Origin: Leucaena leucocephala
Lineage: Eukaryota > Streptophyta > Magnoliopsida > Fabales > Fabaceae
Direction of reading: 5' to 3'
Assembly (NCBI GenBank): GCA_037074615.1
Contig: CM073519.1
Span: 25,503,001-25,567,000, forward strand
DNA length: 64,000 bases
Below the pieces are notes generated by a model. The model was not told where the DNA came from and made no database searches. It saw only the letters and a list, made by a program, of their open reading frames with translations. Each line of letters opens with the position of its first letter. The first letter of the stretch is position 1. The translations under genes were made by a program, and so were the position numbers. Positions 31,577-44,748 of this stretch are shown piece after piece.

Positions 31577-34500
31577 ATGACGACTAGTAATATTGCTACA
31601 TTATCGCTGCGATCTGTCCTTGAGAAGGACAAACTTAATGGGACAAACTTTCTTGACTGGTTTAGGAACTTGAGAATTGTTCTCAAGCAGGAATGAAAGG
31701 CGCATGTCCTATATCAACCCATTCCTGAGGAGCCAGCGGCCAATGCTCCTAGAGCTCAAAGAGATGCTTACATGAAGCATAAGGAAGACTCTGTCGATGT
31801 GGGATGCTTGATGCTAGCCACCATGGTTCTGAAGCTCCAAAGAGATCTGGAACACATGGAGGCTTATGAGATGATTGTGCTTCTCAAGGAAATGTTCCAG
31901 CAACAGGCAAGGCAAGAGAGGTATGAGACCACTAAGGCCTTACATTCCTACAAGATGGCTGAAGGTGCATCAGTTAGTACTCATGTCTTAAAGATGAAAG
32001 GGTACATTGATCACCTTGAGAGGCTTGGATTTCCCATGAGCTAGGAGTTAGCTACGGATTTGATCTTGAACTCACTCCTTGAAAGTTATAACCAGTTTGT
32101 CATGAACTATAACATGAACAACATGGAGAAATCTATTTCTGAACTGCATGGGATGCTTAAAACTGTTGAGCCGAGTCTTAAGAAGAAGCCCAGTGCTGTT
32201 TTGATGGTTCAGAAAGGAAAGGGTATGAAAAAGAAAGGCAAAGGCAAAGGGAAGAGTCATGGCTCATCAGGTAAGACCAAAGAGTCAGGCAAGCCCAAAA
32301 CCAAGCTTGCACCAAAGAAGGCAAAGCCTCCAAAGGAAGGAGTCTGCTTCTTCTGCAATGAACCTGGTCATTGGAAGAGGAATTACAAACTCTACCTCGA
32401 AGATCTAAAAAAGAACAAGAAGGATAGCGGGGCTATCGCTTCAGGTATTTATGTTATAGACATTCATCTTTCTACTTCCACTTCATGGGTATTAGATACT
32501 GCATGTGGTTCTCACATTTGTACAAATGTGCAGGGACTAAAGGACAGTAGGAAGCTGAAAAAGGGCGATGTTGACCTACGAGTTGGAAACAGAGCAAGGG
32601 TTGCTGCGTTAGCTGTAGGCACTTATGAATTAGTTCTACCCACTGGGCTTTTGTTAGTTTTGAACAATTGCTATTATGTTCCTACTTTAAGTAGTAACAT
32701 TGTTTCACTTTCTTATTTGAATAAGGAAGGTTTCACTTCCATTTCTAGGAATAGTAGATGTTCTATTTATCATAATGATGTTTTCTATGCTCATGGTGAT
32801 TTGCATGTTGATCATTACATATTAAATTTGGAACAACCCAATCATGGAAATATCTATAACATAACCACCAAAAGGGTCAAACCGAACCATTTGAATCTGA
32901 CATACCTCTAGCACTGTCGTCTGGGCCACATAAATGAGAAACGTATTTCCAAACTCCATCAAGATGGATTTCTAAACTCATTTGATTTTGAATCATATGA
33001 CACTTGCGAGTCTTGCTTGTTAGGAAAGATGGCAAAGTCACCCTTCACTGGGCACAGTGAGAGGGCCACTGATTTATTGGGCCTCATACATACAAATGTG
33101 TGTGGACCGATGAACACAAATGCCAGAGGAGGTTATTCGTACTTCATAACATTCATAGATGATTTCAGTAGATATGGGTACATCTATCTGATGAAACATA
33201 AATCTGAATCTTTTGAAAAGTTCAAGATATTTCAAAATAAAGTACAAAACCAGCTTGGCAAAACAATTAAAGCACTTTGATCTGATCGGGGTAGTGAATA
33301 TTTGAGCCAAGAGTTCATAGATCATCTCAGGAGTTGTGGGATAGTCTCACAATTGACTCCTCCAGGGATACCACAATGGAATGGTGTTTCTGAACGGAGG
33401 AATCAAACACTATTAGATATGGTTCGATCCATTATGAGTCGAACAAATCTTCCGCCTTCCTTTTGGGGCCATGCCCTAGAGATAGCTGCGTTCACACTCA
33501 ATCGTGTTCCATCTAAGGCAATTGAAAAGACTCCGTATGAGATATGGACTGGGAGGACGCCTAGTTTGTCTTTCCTCAAGATTTGGGGATGTGAGGTCTA
33601 TGTTAAGCAACAAGCCTCAGACAAATTAGCGCCCAAATCCTCAAAGTTCCTTTTTGTGGGATATCCTAAGGAAACCAAGGGATATTACGTCTACAACCCT
33701 GCTGATAACAAAGTGTTTGTTGTCAGAAATGGTATCTTTCTCGAACGAGAATTTATCTCTAAAAGAACCAGTGGGAGTAAGGTACACCTTGAAGAAGTTC
33801 AAGAGCCACAAGACACCACAGAACTGCAGATAGAAAATAGAGAAGACTCACAACAAGTTGTTGAGACTCCTCAAGTCACGCAAGGTCCACGGAAGTCTAA
33901 TAGGACACGACTTCAGCCTCAGAGATATGGATTTCTGATTTCTGACAGTCGTGATGTGTTGTTCATTGAGCATAATGAGCCGACTACCTATCGAGAAGCT
34001 ATAGTGGGACCAAACTTTGAAAAGTGGCTTAATGCCATGAAGTTTAAAATGCAATCCATGTACGACAATAAGGTTTGGACCTTAGTCGACCCGCCTGAAG
34101 GTGTAAAAACCGTCGAGTGCAAGTGGGTTTTTAAGGAGAAAACTAATATGGATGGAAATGTAAATGTCTTCAAGGCACGACTGGTTGCAAAATGATTTAC
34201 TCAAACTCGTGGTGTGGACTATGATGAGACCTTTTCCCCAGTTGCAATGGCCAAATCAATTAGAATCCATTTTGCCATAGCAGTATATTATGACTATGAA
34301 ATATGGCAGATGGACGTCAAGACAACCTTCCCTAATGAAAAGCTCCTTGAAGATGTGTACATGACACAACCTGAAGGGTTTGTGCGTTACGAGGACTCTG
34401 GTAAAGTGTGCAAGTTTCAAAGGTCCATTTATGGACTGAAACAAGCCTCTTGGAGTTGGAATCATCCTTTTGATGAAGTAGTCAAAGAGTTTGGATTCCT

Positions 34501-34734
34501 TCAAAACATTGATGAACCTTGTGTGTACAAGAAGGTTAGTGGGAGCACAGTTGTGTTTTTGGTACTCTATGTCGATGACATCTTACTTATTGGGAATGAC
34601 ATTCCTACCTTACAGATTGTCAAGTCTTGGTTAGGAAAGTCTTTCTCAATGAAAGACTTGGGTGAAGCCACCTACATTCTAGGAATCAGGATCTATAGAG
34701 ATAGATCTAAAAGACTTCTAGGACTCAGTTAGAG
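31577..34734 (+). pseudogene. Ty1/copia gag-pol polyprotein, nonsense-decayed and truncated
   Basis: A single frame from ATG at 31577 (MTTSNIATLSLRSV) continues without frameshift to 34734. Premature stops lie at 31694 (TGA), 32042 (TAG), 32909 (TAG), 33278 (TGA), 34193 (TGA) and 34730 (TAG). Gag: LNGTNFLDWFRNLRIVLKQE. The zinc knuckle CFFCNEPGHWKRNY has Tyr in place of the last Cys. Protease: WVLDTACGSHIC, where the usual DTG is DTA. Integrase: HHCC zinc domain (CRLGHINEKRI ... CESCLLGK), then the Asp-Asp-Glu residues in TFIDDFSRY, SDRGSEY and NGVSERRN. Reverse transcriptase: WQMDVKTTF and the catalytic YVDD at about 34567-34578. RNase H is absent. Confidence 0.92.
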
Positions 34735-37700
34735 TGTAACATCCTTACTTTTATACCTCTCAGGGACCATTTAGTAGCATTTAGAACCACTTACAAGACC
34801 TTGGAAGTCCATTAGCCAAATATGGAATTTTACTCTTTCTCGGGTTACTGTTCATATGGTATTCCAGATTATGCAACAAATTTCAAAAAATCATAATTAA
34901 TTCTAGAAAACTCGAAATGAGGTGGTTCAAAAAGATACATGAATATAACATCTTGAAATTTAAGTAAAAAATAATTTCTAGACCAAATGATTATCCAATT
35001 GATACAGTTTATTCGTTGCAGTTTACTGTTCATTTGGTCAAAAACTCTAGAAACAGATTCTGGTCCCTGATTTTGGAAATTCATTTCTCTTGATATACAC
35101 ATCCAAATGAAAAGTTCTACCTATGCACGTAAATCTATGGATGTGTGCTACATGCTCATAAAATTTCGTGAACTAATTCCTTCATTTGCTAGGTCAAACT
35201 GAAGCCACAACAAAACTGCTTTAGGATTACGTTTTTACCATTTCAGTTTCTTTTCTTTCATTTCCAATAATTGTTTCAGCATGCACAAGCCATCAAATAA
35301 GCTTCTTAACATTCATATACATCATGTACATATGCCATAAGTATTACAATAGTTTCATAACATAAATGGACACCTTACATGGCATTTACATATATGGACA
35401 ATTTATAGTATATGCTAAAATCTCAATACTTCACTTCCTTTCTTCCATTCTTTAGCTCTTCTCCATGCAGACCTTTTATTCATGCTTGACCTAAATTGGT
35501 TGGTTATGGGAGAGTGAGATTCTAGGGAATCTTAGTAGCAAACATTACCACTTAAATATGCAAGATGGATGCTAATGCATGATATGTAATTTCATTAAAC
35601 TGTCTTTGGATAGTGACATGCTATCATGCTATATACTTTTACATAAAGTGCATGGCCATGGAAAACATGTTATTCTCAATACATTGAACATCATTAATCA
35701 TGTCACAACATCATTCAAATATCACATATATGTCAACACATAAGCATACCACATCAAGCACAAAAAGAGATAAGTTCACTACCTTGCACTTAATCTTTTC
35801 TCTTGACCTGTAGCCCTTGCTCCCTAGCTTTCCAACCATGAAGCCTTTATGTCCATCACTTCCCAACATTTTCTTGGATGTTTCATGGTCCTAAACACAT
35901 TCGTATTCATCACATAACTCATTAGGACTCATGAACTTCAACCATGTTCAAGACTAACTTTGTTACACTCTTTATTGTCATAACTTTCTCTAATTTTCAC
36001 TAATCCACTTGGCTCTTGAACCAATTGATGTCTTGACTTTACCCTACACAATTTCATCTTTTGAATCCATTTATGAGCTTAGAATCATGAAATTCCAGCT
36101 CCTTCATGGCCTGCTGTACAGAACTGAACATAAGCATACAATTCTTTCAAAAATTCTCATTTTGATTCTAATGCTTCCCATACTTGTTTCTCCACTTTAC
36201 CCCACACAACTTTTCATTTTAAAACCATTGGAACCATCAAAATCATGAAATTCCAATCACTGTTCATGCGAGTGAACAGTAACCGTAAGGAATCTCAAGG
36301 ACTACAACCTTGAGATTTTAGTGTTTCCAAGGTTCAAAACCTTTCCAATCCTACACAAAATCATCATACAAACTCAATGGAAGCATTAAATCATTGAAAT
36401 TCAATTGCCTTCCCTCATGAACATTGCAGACCGAATAGGGCACACCATGGCAAAGTCAAGAATATCAATTTGATTCAACAATCAACCATTTAACTAGCTT
36501 GTTTAAGCTTCAATTATATAGTTCTAACTTTAATTTCTTCTTTCCCCTTTACTTTAAGGTCTTTGGGCAGCACCACCCCTTAGAGAAAACTCAACTTTTC
36601 TTCCATCAAAACCCTAAGTTCAAGCTCCCAAATCAAAGGAAAATAAGCTAGGAGAGATTGCTTACCTTTAATCTCTAGCTTGCTTGAACTTTGGAACCTT
36701 GAATCTTGTTTGTCTTGGCTTGAGTTTCCATTTTGCAAGAGATTCCCCAAGGGTACATGAGCTTACGGTTCTGAACCAGAATTGAGGGGTATTTATAGCC
36801 AAAATCCAAGAAAAATGAATGGCCAAGGTTTATTTGGTTACTATTTGATCTAAAGGCCCACATTTAATCTTGGATTTAACTTTTTCATAAAATAATAATT
36901 ATGACATCATGTGGGACCCATCAAGGGATACCTCAAGGGGTTAGGTGGCGTGTTCATAGTGTAAGGAAGCTTCTGGAAAAATTCCAGTCTAATCCAATAC
37001 CAATTGGTGCAGTTTCACAGCAACCGGACTATTTTCTGTTCCTAATTTTTTTATAATATACCAGGATATGTATTCTATCCTAGAAATCAATGTCTAGTCT
37101 TACCACACCATTGACATACTTGTACTGGCCACAAATTAATTATAGATCCCTTGGGAAATGACCAAAATACCCTTGGTGTCCTTTCTTGTACTATATTGAC
37201 CCTAAGGGCATAATTGTCATTTCACCCCTCTTTGTACTGCCTCCGAGCATATATTGGCTCAACTAATCATATTTATACCATGTGCCACATTTTTAGCCTA
37301 TCCCAGATGACCAAAATGCCCTTCATCTATCTCTGGTACAATCTGGGCATCTAGGGGCATTTTCGTAATTTTGCACTTTTTCTGGCACTGGCCCCTTCTA
37401 CTGATAGACTGGTACCCTGGGTTTTGGGCCTTCCTTGGCGTCATTATGGGCCTATATATGAGGTCATCTGATCTCATTCTATCCAGGCTTACATACCGAT
37501 AAGTTCTATTATCGGATCACGGGTGTTAACAAACTCCCGTCAAAATTCACTGATATGTGAATAACTTTTTATACAAAACTTCTTCTGGAGTTCTGTCAGA
37601 TCCAGGACATCTGACACTGTAGGGCAAACTTTCCTGTAATTTGCCTACTTATATATAAAGTCCATGCAATCTGATAAAATTTCAGATAACTTTTAGACTA

Positions 37701-38100
37701 TCAGATAAATATCTGCTGTCTGGAGCCCTAATAAAATTTCTGTATCATGCCAGATTACCCAGCATGACTTCCTCTATTTACTGATGGAATGTGGGACTGA
37801 AATACTTACAGGCAGTTCTAAGCCTTTTCTGGCTGAACTTTTCCATAATTACATTTATGTCCATGACTTTTTGCTTAATTATATTTAGGTCCCGTAACTT
37901 TTAGAAATTACCACTTTTGGCCCAAATCTTGTTTCTACTTTAACTTTTGGCCTTTAACATTTTCTACTTTGCATTTTAGTCCTTGTCCTTCTTCAGGACT
38001 CATATAACCTTTATCATTTCTTCTTATCTTCGTCATAATCCTTTCTAAACCTCTTTCCGCTATCAGTACTATACATATAGGGAAAAATTAGGATATGACA
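34735..38100 (-). repeat. Type-B LTR, minus strand
   Basis: It runs from TGTAACATCC to GGATATGACA on the plus strand, 3366 bases. The TATA core is at 36790-36797 and a weakened hairpin at 35515-35534. It directly follows the broken copia pol. The left flank is TAGAG (34730-34734) but the right flank is AAAGT, so one side has been rearranged. It is either the 5' LTR of the element at 22839-28693 or an LTR inserted in copia whose right flank was lost. Confidence 0.8.
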
Positions 38101-39917
38101 AAAGTGAAGTAACAAGCAAGGTAATCATCTCCCTTGATCTTGAAATTTGTTCTAGCAAGTTAGCTCATGGTTTTGAGGGGTTTTCATGCTATATTTCCCT
38201 TATGGTTGCTGCTGGAAGTGCTGCTCATATATGGTTCAAATATGAGTTTTATGTTATGGATAGTTTAGACAAGCTTAAACAAGCTAGAATCAAGTGGTAT
38301 AAGCTTGGGAATTCAAGTATGTTTGGATTTAGTGTTTTGTGTTCTTGCTGGTACTGTACGTGGTACTGTTCATATGATGGAATTTCATGATTTTGATGCT
38401 TCCAATGAGTTTAAAATGGAAAATTGTGTGGGAATAAAGTAGGAGAACAAGTATTGGAAGCATTGGAATCAAAATGTGAATTTTTGGAAAAATGGACATC
38501 TATTTCGGTTTGGTACTGTAGCAATTGGTATGTTTTGATTTTAGAAATTGTGATTTCATATTTGGATTCTATATGAAAAATTATGTGGAAATGAACCATG
38601 AGAATTTATTTTGGAAAGATGGAAGTAGGAAACATAAAGGAGAGAAAGAAAGGGAGCTAGGGAAAACCTAGTCTTGGTTTTGTGTTCAAGTTGAGTTATA
38701 ACTTGGTATTATTTTGTAATGGCTAGGTTTTGAAATTTGTGAGGGAAGGAAATCATCCCAAGAAGGTCTTGACCAAGATAGCTAAGAGGTAGCAAGGATA
38801 CCTAACTATAACTCATGTTTGTTTAATTGTTTTGCTTGCTTGTTGATTATGGTGTTTGGTTGAGCTTGAGCTTATGTCATCATGTTATGATGAAGTATGA
38901 ATGATTGCAACTCCTTGCAAGTTATGTCATTACAATATGCATGTTAGAGTTTGCTTATGTACCATTATGTAGTAGCTCCCATCACATGATAACATGTTAA
39001 GCATTCAATTATTCATGCATGATATTATAGTTTGTGTAACTTGCTATTGGGATTTCTATGAAATCTCATTCCTTCCACATGCATAACTATGTTTTAGGTG
39101 CTCGATCCTCTCAAGGGAAGAGAGTAAATTTTTATGATTAAGTTTGTATAATAAGTTATATGACTCACATGACACTATGGGATGATATACTAGCATGCAT
39201 GGTGAATGTTTCTGTAACTCTATTGTGAGGCCGTGATGATGTGATGATATTTTGATGTGTAAATCAACGATTTTTAGTCTGAAATTTGGTGTGAGGGTAT
39301 CTAAGATACAGAGATTTAAATGGACACCAAGAATACCTTAATTGGATAAATAACTGAATTGTTATGATTTTCCAAATTTGGAATTAAAATCTGGAATTGA
39401 GATAAAGTAAATGATTAGAGACAATGATGTTCACGCCATGATTTTATATATCAAATGAATGAATTCTTCTTAGAATTTTGGTGAGCTTAAAGAGGACATC
39501 TAGAGCTTTAATTCCATAGGTAACACGATTCATTTGGATAAGTAACCAAAGAGAAATGATTTCTCAAAGTTAAGGCAAAGAAACTGGAACTTACAGATTT
39601 TACCAAATAAACAGTGATTTTTAACCAATAAACTGATTTCGTGTGAACAAGAGAACCTCAATTTCATATTTTTCTCTCAAATATTTATGAAAGATATTTC
39701 ATTAGAAATTGGAACCACATTATTTTGATTTTTCTACAAGTAATTATAAATTTTCAAAGTAGGGTACATGTTCTGGAATTACCAAATGAACAGTAAAAGT
39801 GAACAATACCCGAGAGCAAATCTTTTGGAAATGGATGTTTTCAAAGCAAATGATCATGTAATTGGTTCCAATCACCTCTAATGGAGTATAATTGAGGTTA
39901 AAAATAAGGATGTGATA
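38101..39917 (+). repeat. Type-C LTR, missing its first ~1.4 kb
   Basis: Collinear with the reverse strand of 57286-59040. It ends GGATGTGATA at 39917. It carries the C form of the hairpin (TGGGATTTC, loop TAT, GAAATCTCA) at 39048-39068, with one G-T pair. No primer site follows; the sequence goes straight into 3' internal sequence, so the 5' internal part is deleted. Confidence 0.8.
39048..39068 (+). other. Type-C form of the conserved LTR hairpin
   Basis: A nine-base arm pair with one G-T wobble and a 3-base loop, in the same LTR context (after TTTGTGTAACTTGCTAT) as the A and B forms. Confidence 0.55.
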
Positions 39918-40471
39918 GGTAAGATACATAAATGAGGTGCTAGGAATATGAAATGAAATGAGAAGCATTTATGAAAGATGATGCAGCTCTAAGGAGGAGT
40001 AGTGACTGTGTAATATAAGTTAACATTCTCGCAATAGAGCTAGATTGCTTTTGCGATATAGTAAGATTTCTTTTGAGATAAATCCAACAGATGGGACAGT
40101 ATAATTCATATAGAGAAAGGTCCCTCTGATGAGATGAATAAATGATGACAAACATGTGCATGGTAGAGCTTTTGTAGCTCCCTGCAATATTAAATGTAAT
40201 AAAGTTATAAAAGATGAGAATGACATGAGAAATTTCTAAGTGATAGAGAAAATGAGTAAAGTCCTGATAGATAATATTGGCTTCTGTGATCATTTTTGGG
40301 TATTATCTGTGGAGTTAACAACTATGTGAAAGTGACTAACCTTGTAACTTTGTATGTTAGTCATGTCTTCCAGAGATGAGAATACAGTACAATGGAATAT
40401 CAATAGATTCTGGAGGATTGCATTTAAATCCTAGTATGGCTCATAGAGAACATAATTTCAGGGTCGCAGTT

Positions 40472-40546
40472 AGATCCTGAAGAGGGTTACGGTTGATCAC
40501 AGTAGATCCTGAAGAGGGTTACGGTTGATCGCAGTAGATCCTGAAG
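40472..40546 (+). repeat. 32-base tandem repeat, two full units plus a partial third
   Basis: Units start at 40472, 40504 and 40536 (AGATCCTGAAGAGGG, then TTACGGTTGATC). The equivalent place at about 5655-5695 holds an unexpanded version, so the expansion is specific to this copy. Confidence 0.85.
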
Positions 40547-40994
40547 CTAACAATAGACCTAGCCTAGAGAAAGAAAGTATTGAGCCATTAGTACAGTATT
40601 TCTTTGAAAGGATAAATACCAAGGATAAAGTTAAGGTATAAAAGTTTCACAAGTTGGTTAGCTCATAACAGAGAGAGTACCCATGATGTTAGTTTCAGAT
40701 AGCCTTATTACTATCAGGGACTGAACTCAAAATTTCCTTACACGTAACAGGAACTAAGTGATCAAAGTTAAAATTGTTAATCCTGAGTCCCAAGGATTTA
40801 TGAGAATATTTCATAAAATATGAGAAAGGGTCAAACGAGAATAAAGAGATCCTTACGATGAGATTACAAAAAATAAAAATAAAAGATAAATAGATCCTCT
40901 AGATGAGGATAAAGAGATTAGAAGGCCAGATAGACCTAAGAGAGATAGTATAAGATGGGTCTAAGATGGTAAAGTACTAGGGTTAGAGCCTGTT

Positions 40995-41082
40995 AGCACC
41001 AGTGCTTTAGATTTTTATCTGCATAATTCAGTTAAGCGTGCTCAGGCAAGAGTAGCCCAATGATGGGTGACGCCTGGGAAGT
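40995..41082 (+). other. 5S rRNA-derived segment, copy 3
   Basis: The core 41029-41082 reads CAGTTAAGCGTGCTCAGGC ... GATGGGTGACGCCTGGGAAG, with one base deleted in the C-box region relative to plant 5S rRNA. The upstream part, GCACCAGTGCTTTAG, is at about 40996. Confidence 0.8.
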
Positions 41083-41431
41083 GATAGAAAAATATGTAAA
41101 TACCATAGAAATTAGCCTATATGCATAGAGCTATTTAAGATGATAGACTATATTGTAGCCAGATTTGGCCAGATATGCCATGATACAGCATAAAAGATAC
41201 GTAATGAGAAATGCTATGAAGAGTATGTAATGAGAAATATGTAATGAGAAGTACGATATGAAATGGCTTTATAGTTAGCCTTATAAACAAATAGAGAGGC
41301 TCCTTTTTTGTAAGGGATAAGATGTTTGAATGATAAGTTACAGGTGAAAAAGCAAATGTGATCTTTCACTCCTTGCATAAAATGCAGGCATTATGGTATT
41401 CTATGTTATGTTATGTTTGTAAAATATGCTA

Positions 41432-41503
41432 AAACTCTGAATGTTATAGCAGTGCAAGCTCTATGTGATAGAACTGTGCAAGCTCCGAGTGTTAGAGTTG
41501 TGC
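41432..41503 (+). repeat. 24-base tandem array, copy 3
   Basis: Units begin at 41432, 41456 and 41480, equivalent to 6616-6687. Confidence 0.85.
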
Positions 41504-41653
41504 ATATTAAGAGAAGGAATGCTTGAGCTCGATGTTAGAGCTTTGCATTCATGAGCAGGTATATAGTCCTGCATTATGTTGGCCAGGCATTATGCATGTT
41601 AGAGTATGTGCTCCTCTATGCTTTTATGTGCTCCTATATGCTTTTATGTGCTC

Positions 41654-43200
41654 CAGAAGAAGTCCTGTACAAAAAGTTATTCCCATAACAGTGAATTTTG
41701 ACAGGAGTTTGAAGCTACCTGTTATCCGATAATGGAATTTATCAATAAATAAGCCTAGATGAAATGAGACCAAATGACCTCATATATGGGCCCATGATGA
41801 TGCCAAGGAGGGCCCAAAACATAGGGTACCAGTTCATCAGTCGAAGGGGCCAATGTCCAGAAATAGTGTAAAATTACGAAAATGCCCTTGGATGCCCATA
41901 TTATACCAGTGATGGATGGAGGGCATTTTGGTCATCTAGGATAGGCTAAAAACATGGTATATGGTATAGAATTGATTAGTTAGAGCCAGTATAGGCCCTA
42001 AGGCAATACCAAAAGGGGTCAAAAAAACAATTTTACCTTTAGAGTCAATATAGTGTAAGAAATGACACCAAGGGTATTTTGGTAATTTCCCAAGGGATGG
42101 ATGGCAGATAAATATTCAGTATAACCATGTCAAGGGTATGAGAAGCCTAGACATTGATTTCTAGGATAGAATACATATCTTGGAATATTATAAAAAATTA
42201 GGAACAAAAAACAATCCGGTTATTGTGAAACTGCTCCGATCGGTACCGGATTGGACTGGAAATTTTCCAGAAGCTTCCTGGCATGGTGAGCACACCACAT
42301 ACCCCCATGAGGTGTCCCTTGAGATTTTCCACATGATTTCATAATTATTCTTTTTGGAAAAAAGTTAAATTCAAGATTAAATGTGAGCCTTTAGATCAAA
42401 TAGTAACCAAATCAATCTTGGCCATTCATTTTCCATGGATTTTGGCTATAAATACCCCCTCAATTCTGTAGTAAAACTATGGCTTCATCGAACCTTGTGG
42501 AAACTCTTGCAAAATGAAAACTCAAGCCAAGACAAAGAAGATTCAAGGTACCAAAGTTCAAGCTAGAGATTAAAGGTAAGCAATCTCTCCTAGCTTATTT
42601 TGCTTTGATTTGGGAGCTTGAACTCATGGTTTTCATGGGAGAAAAGTTGAGTTTTCTCTAAGGGGTTGTGCTGCTCAAAAACCTTAGATGAAAGGGAAAA
42701 GAAGAAATTAAAGTTAGAAGTGTATGATTGAAGCTTAAACAAGCTAGTTAAGAGATTGGTTGTTGAATCAAGTTGATATTCTTGACTTTGCCATGGTGTG
42801 CCCTGTTCGGTCTGCACTGTTCATGAGGAAGAAAATGGAATTCAATGATTTAATGATTCCTTTGAATTTAGATGATGATTTTGTATAGGATTGGAAAGGT
42901 TTTGAACCTTGAAAGCATTGAAATTCCAAGGTTGTAGTTTTTGAAACCCTTCTCTATTACTATTCACATGCATGAACAGTGATTGGAATTTCATGATTTT
43001 GATGCTTCCAATGGTTTTGAAATGAAAAATTGTGTGGGATAGAGTAGAGAAACAAGTATGGAAAGTATTGGAATCAAAATGAGAATTTTTGAAAGAATTG
43101 AATGCAGTTTTGGTTATGTACAACATATGATGAAAGAGCTGGAATTTCATGATTCTAAGCTCATAAATGGATTCAAAAGATGAAATTGTGTAGGGCAAAT
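41654..43200 (+). repeat. Type-B LTR fragment, truncated at both ends
   Basis: Collinear with about 17757-19310 of the solo B LTR, including TATAAATA at 42447-42454. Neither terminus is present, so it was broken by deletion or recombination. Confidence 0.8.
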
Positions 43201-44184
43201 TCAATTTTCCCTTCATAGCTCAAACTCCTCTCATTAATTCATAGCTCAAACTTCCATTCCCTTTCAATTTTACATATTTTTCTCTATTTCTGCACTGATC
43301 AATTCATCTTTGTCCATCACCTTTTTCTGTTTCTCTCAAAGAACCAACCTCATATCATGATGGAAGCATGGTCAAAGCTGTGAGAGGTTAAATCTCTTAG
43401 CTTCTTAGTGATGGACAACATAGCTTGATCTTATGGACGACAGTAAGAAAGTTTATGTCTTAATATGCATTTATACATATTTTGGAGGACCCAAGATCTA
43501 GGGATTTCATGATTTGTATGAGATTGAGTTATCGATTGATTAATTCTCTGATTAGACATTTGTAATTGAATTAGATTATGTGATTGCTGAACTTCATTTA
43601 CATTCAGTTCATTTATGGTTAGTTGAACAATTATTTATGATTGTTAATAGTTGATTCAATTGATTAGAGGCTTTAGCTATTGATTTATAGTTAATTAATA
43701 TGCTTTGTGTCATCTGATTCTAATTATGCACTAAGTGGATTTTCAACAGTGCATTAAGGGGCTTTAATTCAGTTTTGATTAAAGGGATTTTTTAACTCAG
43801 TGTGGTATTGGACTCAATCAATTGATTGAGGTTTAATTTAAGGCAGTGATTTTATAACTTCTAACTTAAATTTAGATATAGGAAAGCAATGTTTTCATCA
43901 TCAAGAGTTTTTTTTTTCATATTTCTCCTACATTCATCACTAAAGAATACCAAAAGCATTTACTTTCATTTAACCCTTACTTTTATTGCACCAATGTTTG
44001 ATCAAACCCAAAACTCCAATTCTTACTTAGGTTTTCAAAGTTATCTTTCACCAATTGTTAGGATTCCACATTAAATGCTCATTGAGAAGAACAATAGGGT
44101 TGTGCTCTATACTACATTATTAAGGTAGACTCTTTGTTTTGAAGCCTAGATGGCAACAATCTCAGGCATTTCACCCACAAATTT
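43201..44184. other. Unassigned AT-rich sequence before the Athila-like fossil
   Basis: No gene and no match to the LTR families. It begins with a TCATAGCTCAAACT short direct repeat (about 43211 and 43240). It could be decayed upstream pol or other internal sequence of the Athila-like element that follows, but I see no conserved motif. Confidence 0.4.
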
Positions 44185-44748
44185 AAAAGAATTATGACTT
44201 TTTCTGGGCTACTAGGATTTTATACGAGATTTATTAAAAAATTTAGTAAAATTGCTTTACCAGTCATAAGACTTCTCCAAAAAGATTATGATTTTGATTT
44301 TCCTGCTGATTGTACAGAGGTCTTTGAAACTCTAAAGGGTACGTTGATTTCTCTACCTATTCTAAATTCACCAGATTGGAATTTTCCTTTTAAATTATAA
44401 TGTGATGCTTCCAATTATGTTGTGGGAGCTATGTTAGGTCATAAGGAAGGTACTTTATCTATGGTGATTACATATACATCTAAGACACTTGAACCTGCCT
44501 AAACTAACTATAGCACTATTGAAAAGAATTATTTGCAATTGTAGTGGCTTTGTATAAGTTTAGAGCTTATCTTATTAAATCCAAATTTATTGCTTATACA
44601 GATCATGCAGCAGTCAAGTACTTGTTTCACAAACTACAACCAAAACTAAGACTTTTACGATAGATGTTGCTGCTTCAGGAGTTTGAAATAGAAATGAAAG
44701 ATCGTGCCGAAAACGTGAAACACGTTACATACCATCTAAGTAGATTAC
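44185..44748 (+). pseudogene. Athila-like Ty3/gypsy reverse transcriptase tail and RNase H, decayed
   Basis: The frame from about 44194 reads FSGLLGFYTRFIKKFSKIA and DWNFPFKL, the thumb region of reverse transcriptase. It is followed after a TAA by CDASNYVVGAMLG, the first catalytic Asp block of RNase H. A TAA near 44500 and a one-base shift near 44525 follow. The frame then recovers with YTDHAAVKYL, LLLQEFEIEMKD and a degraded HLSRL end. The wording is that of Athila/Tat elements. It is interrupted at 44749 by an LTR and continues at 47643. Confidence 0.85.

Larger units (their letters stand above)
28694..34734 (+). mobile_element. Ty1/copia retrotransposon, 3'-truncated
   Basis: The 5' LTR is 28694-30424, the tRNA-Met primer site 30426-30437, a leader runs to 31576 and a single gag-pol frame runs 31577-34734. 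The element stops inside pol, two codons after LGLS, where a B LTR begins at 34735. RNase H, the polypurine tract and the 3' LTR are missing. The order protease, integrase, reverse transcriptase identifies Ty1/copia. The lineage looks like the TNT1/Tork group, but I do not assign it firmly. Confidence 0.9.
39918..41653 (+). other. Internal-region fragment of an A/C-type element
   Basis: Collinear with about 5100-6790, with deletions. It contains a 32-base repeat, the 5S-derived segment and the 24-base array. There is no coding sequence that I can support. It is cut at about 41653 by a B LTR fragment. Confidence 0.7.
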
